From contig OY740777.1 in the NCBI GenBank assembly GCA_963513935.1, positions 16,541,092 to 16,605,091 on the forward strand: 64,000 nucleotides of DNA, written 5' to 3'. Of the stretch, positions 25,293 through 36,787 are shown piece by piece (the stretch's first letter is position 1; every line of letters starts with the position of its first letter). Source of the stretch: Aphrophora alni. Its lineage: Eukaryota; Arthropoda; Insecta; Hemiptera; Aphrophoridae. The notes beneath the pieces were generated by a model that worked only from the letters and a program-made list of their open reading frames with translations, made no database searches and was not told the DNA's origin. The translations under genes and the position numbers were made by a program.

Positions 25293-25484
25293 TTAACGTT
25301 TAATCGGAAATTGTTGCAAACAATATTGTGTGGTTGATGCCCTGACAAGGAAATTAATTAACCCGTCATCTTTAACACTCTCGCGTTGCTCTGCAAATTG
25401 AACACGTGGCTTCACATTGTCACCGTAAACTTCTTGCTGAAATTTCCGCTGCAACGAAACTGGGCTCCAAAATTTAATCCGCAA
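25293..25484 (-). pseudogene. possible transposase N-terminal helix-turn-helix remnant
   Basis: A 63-residue minus-strand frame contains LQRKFQQEVYGDNV and then GLINF. That resembles the opening of the helix-turn-helix domain (DUF4817-type) found in some insect transposon proteins, which continues in a 'kF.etGSV.d' pattern; here VKDDG could be its end. The middle is divergent, no catalytic domain follows, and the start is arbitrary. Only a suggestion. Confidence 0.3.
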
Positions 25485-25787
25485 AAGGGTTCACTAATCC
25501 CCTCACCAAAAAATGGGCTTCGAGCCCTGCAGGTACCTGACGACCCTGCGTGCGGCGTAATGACTATGGAAGTGACATAGTTATTCCAGCATGGTCGCCG
25601 CCCCTGCCACCCCCTGCAGTCACTGGTTGAACTAGCAAGCGGTAACATCGCGCCAATATTGTGTTAGTGTAGAGTAGTGATTTCCAATTTTGTATAGTTT
25701 TAAAGTAAATAGCGTTGTTTAATATGTTTAAAGTAATAAGTCAAAGAGGGAAGGAGAACATTGTTAAGGACAGACAAATTTGTTTAT

Positions 25788-26407
25788 AGTTCTGACGGGA
25801 CAGATTTGAGAAGAGTTTCAAAATAGAACTAGTTACTAGAACTAGAAGGGCGGCGTCACTAATGCCTTGCGGCTTACCACCAACCCCCACTCCAAAGAAA
25901 TAGTAACTGGGTGCAATCTCACCACTAGCACCCCACTGCCACCACGAAACCATTCCTCAACGCACGCTCCCAGAAACCATAGTTTCTGGACAGGCCAAGC
26001 ATGCTCCCATGGTACTCATGTCGGCAAGATTACTCAAGCCACGTTTGATGAGTCACCGTCGGGTCGCTTACGCAATACCCTCCCTCACGCACTCACCTAC
26101 TAAAGCGACGCCCGTTACCTACATACGTAGGATTGGGTGGCCTTCCCCTAGTTTTCTTGGGCCGGCACCGTGAGGTGAGATACACGACCCGAGTGTAGAT
26201 GGCACCCATGTTCACCTATACTCATGTTAGCAAGGTTCCCCAAGCAACGTTGGATGAGTCACCGTCAGGTCGCTTCCGCGTCCCTTACCTCACATTTATT
26301 CCGAAGGCGGCATCCATTACCCACATTCATGGGATAGGGCAGCCAACCCCCGGTTTTAGGGGCCAGTGACGTGAGGTACACCACTGACCCAGAGTTCTGA
26401 CGGGACA
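25788..26407. repeat. GC-richer duplicated block flanked by a 15-bp direct repeat
   Basis: AGTTCTGACGGGACA occurs at 25788-25802 and again at 26393-26407. Between them, two diverged units of about 200 bp run in tandem (about 25990-26200 and 26200-26392). Shared blocks include GATGAGTCACCGTC, GGTCGCTT, CATTACCCACATTCATGGG with its counterpart, and GTGAGGT. The base composition is clearly richer in G and C than the surroundings. The direct repeats look like a target duplication of retroposon size, but I cannot assign the insert to a class. Confidence 0.55.
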
Positions 26408-26600
26408 TTGAAAAGTGGCGAAAGTTCGGTTAGGTTAGGTTAGGTCGATCCAACCACGGGAGTTCTAGGAAGTGCCGGGACTCAGTTTCGGCGCGCCTCT
26501 GAGGGGCCTTGGAGGCTCGGAGCCTGGTTTCGGTGTCTACCTGATTTTTGGAGCCCAGTTTCGGTGCGCCCGCAATTTCAAACCCTCACTAATCCATTTC
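26408..26600 (+). repeat. short GC-rich segment with TTAGG triplet and internal repeats
   Basis: GGTTAGGTTAGGTTAGG at about 26428, followed by three loose copies of a GAGCC[CT][AG]GTTTCGG motif (around 26480, 26517 and 26552; the first reads GGACTCAGTTTCGG). No coding frame. Confidence 0.5.
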
Positions 26601-27479
26601 TTCAATTTTATTTCACATGATATTTGATTTTATTAAGATGCTTTATTAGTCATGATTTCGGCAACACGATTGTGTACCTGTCTCTTTATTTGCTGTTAGA
26701 GCTCCAGAAAGTGAGCACGGATGTTGTAATCCTAGTTGGATCTACTAGTATTGGGTTAAATCCCTGGCTTTTATCTTTTCCTTTCAGGTCTCTCTTCTGT
26801 TGTCTTCCGAACCTGACTCTGGGCTCTTCTTTATACTATTTTATTATTTATTTTTTATTATTAGGCCATAATGACCAAAGGTTTTTCACCTTTTAATAAC
26901 AAGAAAATAATAATAAGAAAACAAAATAGTTATTTACAGACCGACTTTATCTCGCTTAGTTCTGGGAGTTTCAAGGTCACTCATCTTGAATTCGCCCTCC
27001 ATTGCTATAATCCAAGGCACCCAATCCAGTTATTTAATGTCCACATACCTAATAAATACAATTTTATAAAATGTAATAGGTAAACAAACATCCCACAACC
27101 TAAATTTAGATAGTTTTATGAACAGCCCTTACTTACAACGTAAATGTACTTTTACAATCTTAAAATACTTTAAAGTTTAAAACTTATTAACCAAAAATGT
27201 TGAATTTTTATATTAAAATTGTATGTGAATACAATAGGAAAATGATATAATATACCTGTCTATAAATTGTATTTATATTCTGAATGGAAATATGCATGAA
27301 AGTGAATTGTGTTATAATGCTTGCATTGTAAAATACTATCAGTATTATTTTTTCTTCTTTTTTAACTACAAACAGTCAAAACAGACCAAACACTATCCCT
27401 TTATTTGGTTTTTGTTTAAGTCATATGATAATAGTCAACAGCAGATTAGTGCCTAAGGGACTTCTATATTTACCCCTAG
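26601..27479. other. no gene seen
   Basis: AT-rich; short open frames here have no recognisable features. Confidence 0.35.
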
Positions 27480-27920
27480 CATGAAAGCTATAGTAAGTTT
27501 TATTTTAAATCGTACATTTTTATTTGTTTTTTTTAAGTCTTTTTTTCCTTTTAATATATTTTTATCTGTTACCTTTAAAATCTTTTTATGTTTTCTTTTA
27601 ATACATTTTTTATAGTTTTGTTTTAAATATTACTTTGATATTTTCTTTTAATATGTTTTTATTTGTTTTCTTTTAATACATTTTTATTTGTTTTTTTAAA
27701 AATATTGTTTTTGTTTTCTTTAATACATTTTTATTTGTTATCTTAAAAATAATTATGTTATTACTTTATTTATTTATTTTCTTTTAAATATTTTATATTT
27801 TGTTTGTTAATACATTTTTATTTCTTTTATTTAAAAATTTTTTAATGATTTCCTTAAATATATTTTTATTTCTATTCTTTTAAAACATTTTTATATTTTG
27901 TTATCTTTAAAATCATAAAT
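27480..27920 (+). repeat. degenerate T-rich minisatellite
   Basis: Imperfect repetition of a unit of roughly 25-40 bp, best seen as TTTTATTTGTT followed by TCTTTTAATACAT, at least eight times. Strong T bias on the plus strand. Confidence 0.7.
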
Positions 27921-28636
27921 TGGTATTAGTGATTATTTCAGTCATAGGATTTTATTTGTGTTATATTTTTTATGTTGTAAGTTATATTTTTAGTTTTATT
28001 TATTCCCTTTTTGTATTATTTACAATAAATAAATAATAATTATTATTTAAAAAAATCGACATAAAAAAAAAGTTTTAAGTGAATTTAAAACACACACAAA
28101 AAACAAAGTACCCATCTACATATATTCATTCTTTTGACTTCAAAGTAAGTATAAAAGGAAAAGAAAATTATGTTATTCGTTTTGTTTCTTCGAAAGACTT
28201 AAAAGAGATTTTAACAAAGGGTTTGCTTGCATCTTTTCAAGTCCTTTAGAATTCATTTATCAGAAAACAGACTTATTTTGGTTTAAAACTGATTTTCTGA
28301 AGTTTTCGCTATAATTATGAATATCAATATTAATGATAATCCTTGTTGCCGATGTTTAGATTTTATTTGTATTACGTCACTCCCCGTCTGAATTAGTCTA
28401 ACGAACTTAAAGTAAAGACGTTAAAAAGTGGAAGAAAGTAAGAAAAATAATTATAATTACAAAACAAGATTTGAGACTTCCTTACTTAAGAACAAAACAA
28501 AAATTGTATTTTCTCAAAATAAACTGTAAGATTTTATTAAAAATTTTGTATCCCATAAGCTTCCTAATAAAATGGGATTACTACCCTCCAATTCCAGAAT
28601 TATTGGCCAAAATATTAATAATAAGACTATAATTAT
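27921..28636. other. no gene seen
   Basis: AT-rich spacer before the tRNA-like array. Confidence 0.35.
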
Positions 28637-28694
28637 ATCGAACCCAGGACCTTTGGCTTTACGCGCCAATGCTCTACCATTGAGCTATCCTAGT
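28637..28694 (-). ncRNA. tRNA-like head, array unit 1 (truncated)
   Basis: As the other units, but lacks the 3' acceptor half; preceded by unrelated sequence. Confidence 0.75.
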
Positions 28695-28919
28695 CGCTTC
28701 CCAGTACAGGGCGCAGACTTCTCACTTGACTTTAGTTGCTGCAATTTTGAGTTTCCAATTAATTACCTCGCAACATAGCGACATTGAAATTAATTTTCAC
28801 TCATTTTTCAGCCCTTACGCATGTATTTATAGTAATTTTAATTATTTGATTTTTCGCTTATACGTTTTTTATTAGCAAGTATTGAATTTACAAATAATAT
28901 TTCAAGTGAAAAATATACG

Positions 28920-28990
28920 ACCTAGACTGGGAATCGAACCCAGGACCTTTGGCTTTACGCGCCAATGCTCTACCATTGAGCTATCCTAGT
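28920..28990 (-). ncRNA. tRNA-like head, array unit 2
   Basis: 71 nt that fold as a cloverleaf: D arm GCTC/GAGC, anticodon stem TTGGC/GCCAA, T arm CTGGG/CCCAG with loop TTCGATT. A-box TAGCTCAATGG and B-box GGTTCGATTCC fit pol III consensus. The anticodon loop GCGTAAA would put GTA in the anticodon but has C instead of the universal U at position 33. The acceptor stem (ACTAGGA with TCTAGGT) has one A-A mismatch and two wobble pairs. So a SINE-type promoter head is likelier than a working tRNA. Confidence 0.8.
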
Positions 28991-29216
28991 CGCTTCCCAG
29001 TACAGGGCGCAGACTTCTCACTTGACTTTAGTTGCTGCAATTTTGAGTTTCCAATTAATTACCTCGCAACATAGCGACATTGAAATTAATTTTCACTCAT
29101 TTTTTCAGCCCTTACGCATGTATTTATAGTAATTTTAATTATTTGATTTTTCGCTTATACGTTTTTTATTAGCAAATATTGAATTTACAAATAATATTTC
29201 AAGTGAAAAATATACG

Positions 29217-29287
29217 ACCTAGACTGGGAATCGAACCCAGGACCTTTGGCTTTACGCGCCAATGCTCTACCATTGAGCTATCCTAGT
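29217..29287 (-). ncRNA. tRNA-like head, array unit 3
   Basis: Same sequence as unit 2. Its downstream body is cut off at the inversion junction 29312/29313. Confidence 0.8.
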
Positions 29288-29494
29288 CGCTTCCCAGTAC
29301 AGGGCGCAGACTGCTAATAAAAAACGTATAAGCGAAAAATCAAATAATTAAAATTACTATAAATACATGCGTAAGGGCTGAAAAATGAGTGAAAATTAAT
29401 TTCAATGTCGCTATGTTGCGAGGTAATTAATTGGAAACTCAAAATTGCAGCAACTAAAGTCAAGTGAGAAGTCTGCGCCCTGTACTGGGAAGCG

Positions 29495-29565
29495 ACTAGG
29501 ATAGCTCAATGGTAGAGCATTGGCGCGTAAAGCCAAAGGTCCTGGGTTCGATTCCCAGTCTAGGT
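29495..29565 (+). ncRNA. tRNA-like head, array unit 4
   Basis: Plus-strand copy, same sequence as unit 2 in opposite orientation. Confidence 0.8.
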
Positions 29566-29790
29566 CGTATATTTTTCACTTGAAATATTATTTGTAAATT
29601 CAATATTTGCTAATAAAAAACGTATAAGCGAAAAATCAAATAATTAAAATTACTATAAATACATGCGTAAGGGCTGAAAAATGAGTGAAAATTAATTTCA
29701 ATGTCGCTATGTTGCGAGGTAATTAATTGGAAACTCAAAATTGCAGCAACTAAAGTCAAGTGAGAAGTCTGCGCCCTGTACTGGGAAGCG

Positions 29791-29861
29791 ACTAGGATAG
29801 CTCAATGGTAGAGCATTGGCGCGTAAAGCCAAAGGTCCTGGGTTCGATTCCCAGTCTAGGT
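29791..29861 (+). ncRNA. tRNA-like head, array unit 5
   Basis: Plus-strand copy; its tail continues to about 29953 and then gives way to AT-rich sequence. Confidence 0.8.
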
Positions 29862-29953
29862 CGTATATTTTTCACTTGAAATATTATTTGTAAATTCAAT
29901 ATTTGCTAATAAAAAACGTATAAGCGAAAAATCAAATAATTAAAATTACTATA

Positions 29954-31921
29954 ATTATATATAAGATCTATATATAAAAATATAATATATGAACCGTATA
30001 ACATATAACTTATAACATATAGTTATTAATGCACTGGGGTTTTCAAAATTAAGTATCGATTTAAAATAATTATAGCTCAGTTACTTTTAGTTTATTTTAA
30101 AACGAAATGCACATTTCCATGCAGGGAGATTCATGATTTAATAATCAGCTGTTTAACAAAAATGTGTATTGGATTGTTGCCATTGCAAGGAGTTTGAGGT
30201 TACTGTTGATACTCTGAACAGGTTAAAAGCGTGACTTGTGATTAACATTAAATTAACACTCTAATTTTTTGAATGTTGTTGGTTTTATATTATGTCTTTA
30301 CTAATACAAACACGTACTGGCAGAAACTTTACAGTAGGGTTAGCTAACTATAAAAAAGGATAAAATAAAGCTTAAAGTTTATAAATATTAAAAAAAAATT
30401 GATATTGATATATCAAAATATTTTGAAACTTTAAGCTTTATTGCTTTATTTTATCCATGATTATGGAGTTTCAACAAGAAATATCTGCTGTTACATTAAA
30501 AAAAAACTATAAAAACTTGTGGAGGGTTTGAAACCACTGTTCTGTAAAGTTTAAACAATGAGGAAGATCTTCTGTAGTTAAAGAAGATATTGTCATTACC
30601 AAAGTCTTTCATTCAAAAAATAGATTCTAATAACACTCAATATTATTAATTGAATGCATTGTTGAGAAAATTGCCGAAACATTTTGTTTTGAGTAACACA
30701 ACCGCATGGCGTATTCTTATAAAGCAATTGAGAATGTACCCTTATACAATCTAAATGAAATTTAACCTGAAAGATATTAAGAAACTCTGTTTTTCCTTGT
30801 AGTCATCGACCCAAATTTCCATAGATAGAGGATGGTTGGTAAGATCTTTTCGACCGATGTAAACAAAATTGCCGTATATGATCGGTTACCAAACTTCTGA
30901 AAGATATGAGTTGAAGGTTTTCTTGTTAGGTTTCTCTCCAATGTTATCATTTGTCCGTATGTTTTTGAAGAAGTTCTAAATGGAACAAAACAATACCCGA
31001 ACTGCAAGGTCTTGAGAATATAATGTTGGAGCAACTCCACAAACCACCACGATCAGACCAAAACGTTTTTTACACATTTTTGAAACCGTGTAACTGGATA
31101 CAGTTTGCAGTGACTGGGCCTATAAGATCTGAAACTTGACCCCTATGGACGTCTGACTCTGAAGCTATCTTAAGAACAGAGTTTTGTCACTTAAAACCAA
31201 CAATCATCCAATACCTGAAGGGATCAATTGTTCCAGAAGTAGCAGTAATCAGTCTCGATAACTTAGTTGATCCTGCGCACACTGTGCAAGAAAGTTTGAT
31301 GCTGCCTAGGAGCAAAATAGCGGCCATATTGTAGTTTACATGTCAAATAGAGCACGATTTTATCTTAAGGTAACACATTTTTGTAAATAGAGTCAAAGTG
31401 TATAATTGTCAAATAATTCAAAATCTGCAAGAAGTTAAAATTGTCACTTTTTAAAGATCCAGTTTATATAGCAATGCTTGAATCCTATTCAGCTACTCGT
31501 AAAAAGTATCGATTTCCTCCAAATTTGATAACAATCACATCGCATACAGATCTCGATTTATTTGGGGGAAACATAACCAAAAAATTCCGTCCACAAGTTC
31601 AAAATCTTGAAAATCCCCATCTTTGTTAGAATTGACATGTACAAACGTTAATTTAATCATTTATCAGAGAGACGTAAAAAACTAAATCTCGTATAATCTG
31701 ATTTTAGTTTATGAAAAAATAAATAATAAAAAATATTCTTCAAATGATTTATTTTGGAATATTTTTGTTAACAGCAAAACTGATAAAAAAAAGTTACTAA
31801 TATTGGGAACAGTTGTTATTAAAATCCTACAACTAAAACTAGAACTAGAAATTCAATAACATATAATCTGCTAATTTTGTTTAACGTCAGTGATACACGA
31901 GCTACACCAATCAAACTATAA
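29954..31921. other. no gene seen; one hairpin
   Basis: AT-rich. An inverted repeat at about 30357-30390 and 30428-30462 (GATAAAATAAAGCTTAAAG with its complement) forms a small hairpin. No reading frame has a recognisable protein pattern. Confidence 0.4.
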
Positions 31922-31966
31922 CTATCACTGAAGAGGACGACATTGTCGTTGAAACGCGTCTGATAC
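31922..31966 (+). ncRNA. hammerhead-like motif, well preserved
   Basis: Helix I TATCA/TGATA (perfect), box CTGAAGA (fits CUGANGA), one extra G, helix II GACGAC/GTCGTT, GAA, palindrome ACGCGT, cleavage base C. Nearly identical to the minus-strand copy at 58454-58497. One of the two best candidates for activity in the window. Confidence 0.7.
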
Positions 31967-32959
31967 TTAGGCGTATTTTTATGAGAATTGTGTTTTGTGT
32001 ATTTGTTTTACTGTATATTTTTTCTCATAAGTCAAGCTCAACATTTAATATCTCTCCATATATTATTTTCTTAAGATAATTTGGAAAACAACGAAGTTAC
32101 ATTTTAGCAGTCATCGCAAATTTATTATTTAGTTTCCAATCGGGTTGGATTCAATTACTCTGACAACTCGAATTAAGGAATCGATTTAATTAGAGATTAC
32201 GAGACGGGGATAATCTGATAGTGAGTAACTTAATACCGACCTGATTGAATAAAGCGATCGATTATCTTAGTTCTGTCTTTCAAGCTCTTATTTTGTATTA
32301 TCTGTAGCCTATACTTGGATGCATAGCCTTAGTGACTAAATAAATTACTGCGCTTTCGTGATATTTTGTTTGGACTCGTCACACAGTTGGTTTTCTGACA
32401 TTATAGGATGCTTTAATGTTTTTGGCGTAGTGATTGGTGAACTCATCGCCCAGTAGGCATCCACAACAACAGCCTCTTCAGATCCCTACAGTTCATATTG
32501 TCTTTTCTGTGATCTCCACGTGCAGGTGTATCTTTCTTGATCTATTCTGTGAGCCCTTTCCACCTTAAGTCCCCCTTCTACTTTGTTCATCTCCACTTTC
32601 CTTATGTTTTCAACCCAACACTATAATGTAAAGCGAATAGTGCTGATCGAATACGCAATTTGTGGGATAGTTGGTGACTTTTTACAGTATTTAGCTTTGC
32701 AAGCAGAACTCTGGTCGTGAAGAAAATTATTTCTCTAGCTGCGAGTGAAAATAGAGAAATTAAAAATAATAAGTTTGTTTTGGATGTCACAGCAAATTAA
32801 TCTGCTGATAAAATGGAGTGTTCCCCCTGTGATGACTCTCAGGATGGGGAGTTTTCTTGGGGACAATGCAGAGAAAATAAACCTAGTACAGAAAGGTTAA
32901 ACAAGCCACTCAGAAGAATCGCAGTCCTGATGGAAGAATAACTCAAGAAAAAGAGGAAG
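31967..32959. other. no gene seen
   Basis: Non-coding; the first 50 bp are the tail of the hammerhead-bearing repeat (GTATTTTTATGAGAATTGTG also near 58440 in complement). Confidence 0.35.
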
Positions 32960-33430
32960 ACCCAGAAAGTCATCAGAAGAGACCGTAAGTGTTTAAGGGA
33001 AAGAATACTAGGGCTAAGATAGTCCAAAGAACTCTTGGGCCTTAACGAAGACTTAAAAGGATCTAAAGAGAAAAAGATGGGACCTTAGGAATTGTAATAG
33101 AAGAAAGTTCATTCATCGAAATAAGTACAAATAAACTGAAAACGCTGTACGAAGACTTAAAAGGATCTGAAGAGAAGAAGATGGGACCTGCAAATTCTGC
33201 CAAGAAGGTGAGGAAACCACACTCCATCTATTAATCAAATGCTGTGCAGTATGCACAAAGAAGCTATAACTAAAGAAAGTCTAGGAAGATATAGATTGAT
33301 CTATAGGAATACCTTACTCTTAACCCCCTTTATGTGCTGGATTTTCTAAAGGAGTTAGGACTGTAGGGGCTTCTATAGACGGGAGTTGTCGTCTGTACAA
33401 GAAGAGGATACAATAGATTTCCCGATGTCG
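32960..33430 (+). pseudogene. non-LTR retrotransposon remnant (tail downstream of RNase H)
   Basis: Reads DGTCKFCQEGEETTLHLL at about 33183-33236, the Cys-x-x-Cys ... His pattern found after RNase H in Jockey/R1-type ORF2. It then aligns with the 13290-14085 copy through CTAAAGGAGTTAGG and CTATAGACGGGAGTT. A segment (CGAAGACTTAAAAGGATCT ... GATGGGACCT) is repeated about 100 bp apart (33046 and 33146), an internal duplication. In-frame stops; dead. Confidence 0.65.
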
Positions 33431-33642
33431 CACTGAATATCACCCCACGACTAATAATTCTTTAATGATATATTATGGATCAACTTTTTTGACAAAGTCG
33501 ATCTTTATATCAATATGTATAGATTACCCAAGTACACAAAATGAATTTTCATTACTGTTGAGACCGGGTTCTTGGTGGAATTCCATGTTTAAAGATAATA
33601 AAACACAATTTTTTATTTTGTACTATCCACTTTTTATTAGTC

Positions 33643-33686
33643 TAGCCGACCAATGGTTTCGCCTGCTAAGGCATTGACGAGGCTGT
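33643..33686 (-). ncRNA. hammerhead-like motif (U3-A8 type)
   Basis: Minus strand: helix I AGCC/GGCT, box TCGTCAA, extra U, helix II GCC/GGC with loop TTAGCA, GAA, near-palindrome ACCATTGGT, cleavage base C. Positions 4 and 6 also differ from consensus, so cleavage is doubtful. Confidence 0.5.
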
Positions 33687-33750
33687 ATTACAGACTGAAG
33701 AAAAGAAAAGGTTTTCTTTTCTTCAGTCTGTAATACAGCCTCTGTAATAC

Positions 33751-33792
33751 AGCCTCGTCAATGCCTTAGCAGGCGAAACCATTGGTCGGCTA
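33751..33792 (+). ncRNA. hammerhead-like motif (U3-A8 type)
   Basis: Mirror image of 33643-33686, identical sequence. A third copy is at 58027-58068. Confidence 0.5.
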
Positions 33793-34221
33793 GACTAATA
33801 AAAAGTGGATAGTACAAAATAAAAAATTGTGTTTTATTATCTTTACACAAAATGAACTAAATTAACAAAGAATATAAAGTTTTATAAAAACTTCCAACAT
33901 CCGTTTGAAAAGATCGCAATTGTGAAACTTAATAACTTTTTAAAAATAACATACATACTCATCCAATATTGCTTAAGTACCATTGGACTGAAATCTACAT
34001 ATAATTCTACTAATTTAATTTAAAAAAAAAAAAATTAAATAACGTGTTGTCCAACTATTGGTTTAATGGTAATCATTTAAAGCGGCCATTTAAAAAAAGT
34101 TTTTATTAAATTTTTTAGAATTAAATTAGTTCAAGGTTATGGTTCCCTAAGCGATCCTACGAGTACCGGTGTTTACAATTTACTCTATTCTTTCCCTTAA
34201 AAAAGGAACATAATGTTTAGA

Positions 34222-34375
34222 TTCCTAGCTTCCGAATACTCTAATAGTGTCAGGGTCGGAAGAGAACAAAAACCGTTCAAGAGAGACCTAATAGAAAAGA
34301 TGAAAGATAAGCATTTAACCCTTGATTACATTAAAAAAGGTGTAGATCCAGCAATGATCCTTTGGGATTGTTACC
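34222..34375 (+). repeat. dispersed coding-like repeat, copy 3 of 5
   Basis: Longest open version: a 60-residue frame from 34213 contains SNSVRVGREQ, then KRDLIEKMKDKHLTLDYIKK and GVDP. The pattern before GVDP is shared with the other copies. It could mark an exon whose 3' boundary lies near GATCCAG, since copies 1 and 4 have AGGTAG there; that is speculation. Confidence 0.6.
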
Positions 34376-34399
34376 CTCTTTCGTTCTATAAGTGAGCCC

Positions 34400-35225
34400 C
34401 GAGTAAAAGATAGGTAAAAATTTTACACGAAAGTTTTATCCCTTTTTATAAGAAGTGGTATAAAACTAAACATTGCAGTTGTTTTATAAATAATAATTTA
34501 TTTTCCTTACAATATAAAACTTGAAAGGGCTATATTTTAATATAAAAACGTAATAAGATTGGAGTTTTTCTTTTATTATCAAAAAGAACCTGCTGGTACT
34601 AGTTGGAAAACAATTACAACTTAATGTTTTTTTCACTACTGCTTGTTAAGGTTTATTTATATGTAAACACGTCGAAGAGTTTGCTGTATTTATAGTAAAA
34701 GTACCAGCGTCCAGTCCTTGGAACAGTGCAGTTTTGTTTAAAGTGGCTGCCATTTAAAAATTAATTGTGAAAATTTAAAAAAATGTATATGAATCGAAGG
34801 TGTAAGATAAAGGAAAGCTGCTCTTTTGGCTTAATTTTAAATCAAATTTCTTCATACTTGCTACTTTCTCTTTATTTTTTACAATATGAGGCTTTCTTCT
34901 GTAGTATAACTGTTAACCCCCTCCCTCACCTCTTTTTGGAGCTCCATTAAACCTTACAAAGCCCTCATGAATCTGGAACTTCTTCACTGTATTTTTAAAA
35001 TCGACATGAAGTGTTTCTACAAAGTCACTCTTCTCTCTACCTTCGTCAATATTAAGACTGATACACCCTCATTTTAACAATGATGCTCTGATAAAAATCC
35101 ATGACAATTGAAATAGTCATGCAGTTCTTGTAATGCCGGAAAACTTCCAGTCAATGATCTGTAGTAAATTAGCATCAAAGTCATATCTATTATTGATTTT
35201 TAAATTATTTTATTTTCCCGCTTAT
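34400..35225. other. no gene seen
   Basis: AT-rich non-coding sequence. Confidence 0.35.
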
Positions 35226-35272
35226 ACGTTTCCAGTCTAGGTCGTATATTTTTCACTTGAAATATTATTGCA
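35226..35272 (+). repeat. fragment of the tRNA-like repeat
   Basis: CCAGTCTAGGTCGTATATTT and TTCACTTGAAATATTATTG match the 3' end of the tRNA head and start of the body of the 28.6-29.9 kb units. Confidence 0.8.
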
Positions 35273-36437
35273 TATCTATTAGGCTACACTTCATTTGGGT
35301 ACCATTCCAGTTGTGAATTAATGTTTTCTTAGTATATATGTAGCTTATGTATTTATTTTACTACATGTATCTATGTTTTTCTGTTCTAATTGGCAGCCTG
35401 CTACAAGCACCCTCACTCTTTATGGTGACTTCTATACTCAGGACGTGAATTAAGACTGGTCTGCTCTAAATGACATGGGGTATTGGGGTTGGGGAGGGGG
35501 AGGGGAATACACGAGGACCAGTTCCACAACGACTGCGCCTAGTCGTTCCTGCTCGGAAATCCATTAAAAATGCCTCTAACACGAGTGGACTAAAGGATTT
35601 GGGAAAGAGGATAATAGGCTGTAGAGTAAAACTCCCATCAGGTTAAGGTCAGTACTGAAGGGCGTAACTCGGATACGTTGAGTCGTCACCCCCAAACGAA
35701 CAACCCAGCGGGAACTTAACGATTAAATTTTGGTCAAATTTCTTAAATAACATGAACAGATTACTCCAATAATGATGACAAGGGTTCAGTTCTTTGATAT
35801 ATTATAAATTTATCAAAAAGATATTTAAATATATTTATTAATTTTTAATATTTTGAAACGGTAAAATATTAAAAAAGAAAATGAAATTTGAAATTGAATT
35901 ATCTTTAATATGAAATGAGTTGCAATATGTTTTGATAAAACAAAGAGAGTAAATCTGCTTTACAGTGAAAACATGTCTGTGTGGAAATGTCGTGTAGTTA
36001 GATAGGGCAACTTTGATAATCTTTGAAATGTATTCCCTTAAGAGTTAGGGGTGAAAAAGAACGAGGGTAAAAGTACTATCATGCATTATCTCAAGCAGAG
36101 ATGATATAACAATGACTTCGGAGATGTAACTACATTTTACACTTGAGTTGGTACATTTATTTCTTTTAGTATTAATTTTGTATTCAACAAAAGTAAATCA
36201 ATGAAAATTTACTAAATATCTCTAAAACAAATTTAATCACGTAAGTCTTTAAATTCGATGTATCTTAATTAGTTTCCTTAACGGATTCTGCATACAATCA
36301 GCATACATTGCCACTATCTCTTTGGAAATATGACAATAATTTGTTTTTCATGTTGTTTTAAAGAGGAAAACCTCTCGGTCAACATCGCCCTACAACAAAA
36401 GGAAGTAAAGAACATAAAATAAAGCCCCGTAGCCATC
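35273..36437. other. no gene seen
   Basis: Mostly AT-rich. 35460-35720 is richer in G and C (GGGGAGGGGGAGGGG at about 35490) but has no coding signature. Confidence 0.35.
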
Positions 36438-36570
36438 GTATACTCTAATATCGTCAGGGTCGGAAAAGAACAAGAGTTGGTCAAGAAAGATCTAACCCAA
36501 GTACCTAAAAAGGTGTAGATCCAGGTAGAGAACCCTTGCGTTTCCAAGCTCGTAGGCTACTTACTATAGT
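36438..36570 (+). repeat. dispersed coding-like repeat, copy 4 of 5
   Basis: CTCTAATATCGTCAGGGTCG then frame RVGKEQELVKKDLTQ, lacking the LIEKMKD segment present in other copies, then AAAGGTGTAGATCCAGG. The internal loss keeps the frame. Confidence 0.6.
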
Positions 36571-36787
36571 GAGGCCCTAATGGCTTCTCATAATAATACT
36601 TCTGGCATTAAATAAGTACTTTAACATTAAATTAAATATTAAATTTTTGTAATTATTAAGCGAGCAAATTAACGTTTTAACATATTTTGTGTTTTACGAA
36701 ACTTTGTCTAATGAACCACTTATTTAATAACTATAAAACATACTTCATTTAACTTCAATAGTTTAACGTTTAATTCTTCTTTTATTG

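Larger units (their letters stand above)
28637..29953. repeat. inverted array of five tRNA-like units, about 296 bp each
   Basis: Three minus-strand units (B-box positions near 28639, 28935, 29232) are followed by two plus-strand units (near 29549 and 29845). The switch is at 29312/29313, where the minus unit breaks off after GGGCGCAGACT and the plus unit begins at GCTAATAAAAAACG, so it is an inversion junction, not a perfect palindrome. Units are nearly identical (a one-base period difference and a few substitutions), which points to recent amplification. The first unit is truncated at the B-box end. Each unit has a tRNA-like head and about 225 bp of AT-rich body ending TTCACTTGAAATATTATTTG. 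Confidence 0.92.
33592..33845. mobile_element. near-perfect inverted repeat bearing two hammerhead-like motifs
   Basis: Arms 33592-33709 and 33711-33845 are almost exactly complementary, meeting at AAAAGGTTTTCTTTTC. The right arm has a 14-bp tandem duplication (CTCTGTAATACAGC region, about 33738-33752) absent from the left. The sequence outside the left arm (GGTTCTTGGTGGAATTCCAT, about 33570) also recurs inverted at about 58085-58110 next to another motif of the same family, so the family is longer than the arms. Confidence 0.85.

Noticed and set aside
28637..29861. Cluster of functional tRNA genes
   Set aside because: Position 33 is not U, the acceptor stem has a mismatch and wobbles, and every copy carries the same 225-bp body, as a SINE or satellite would.
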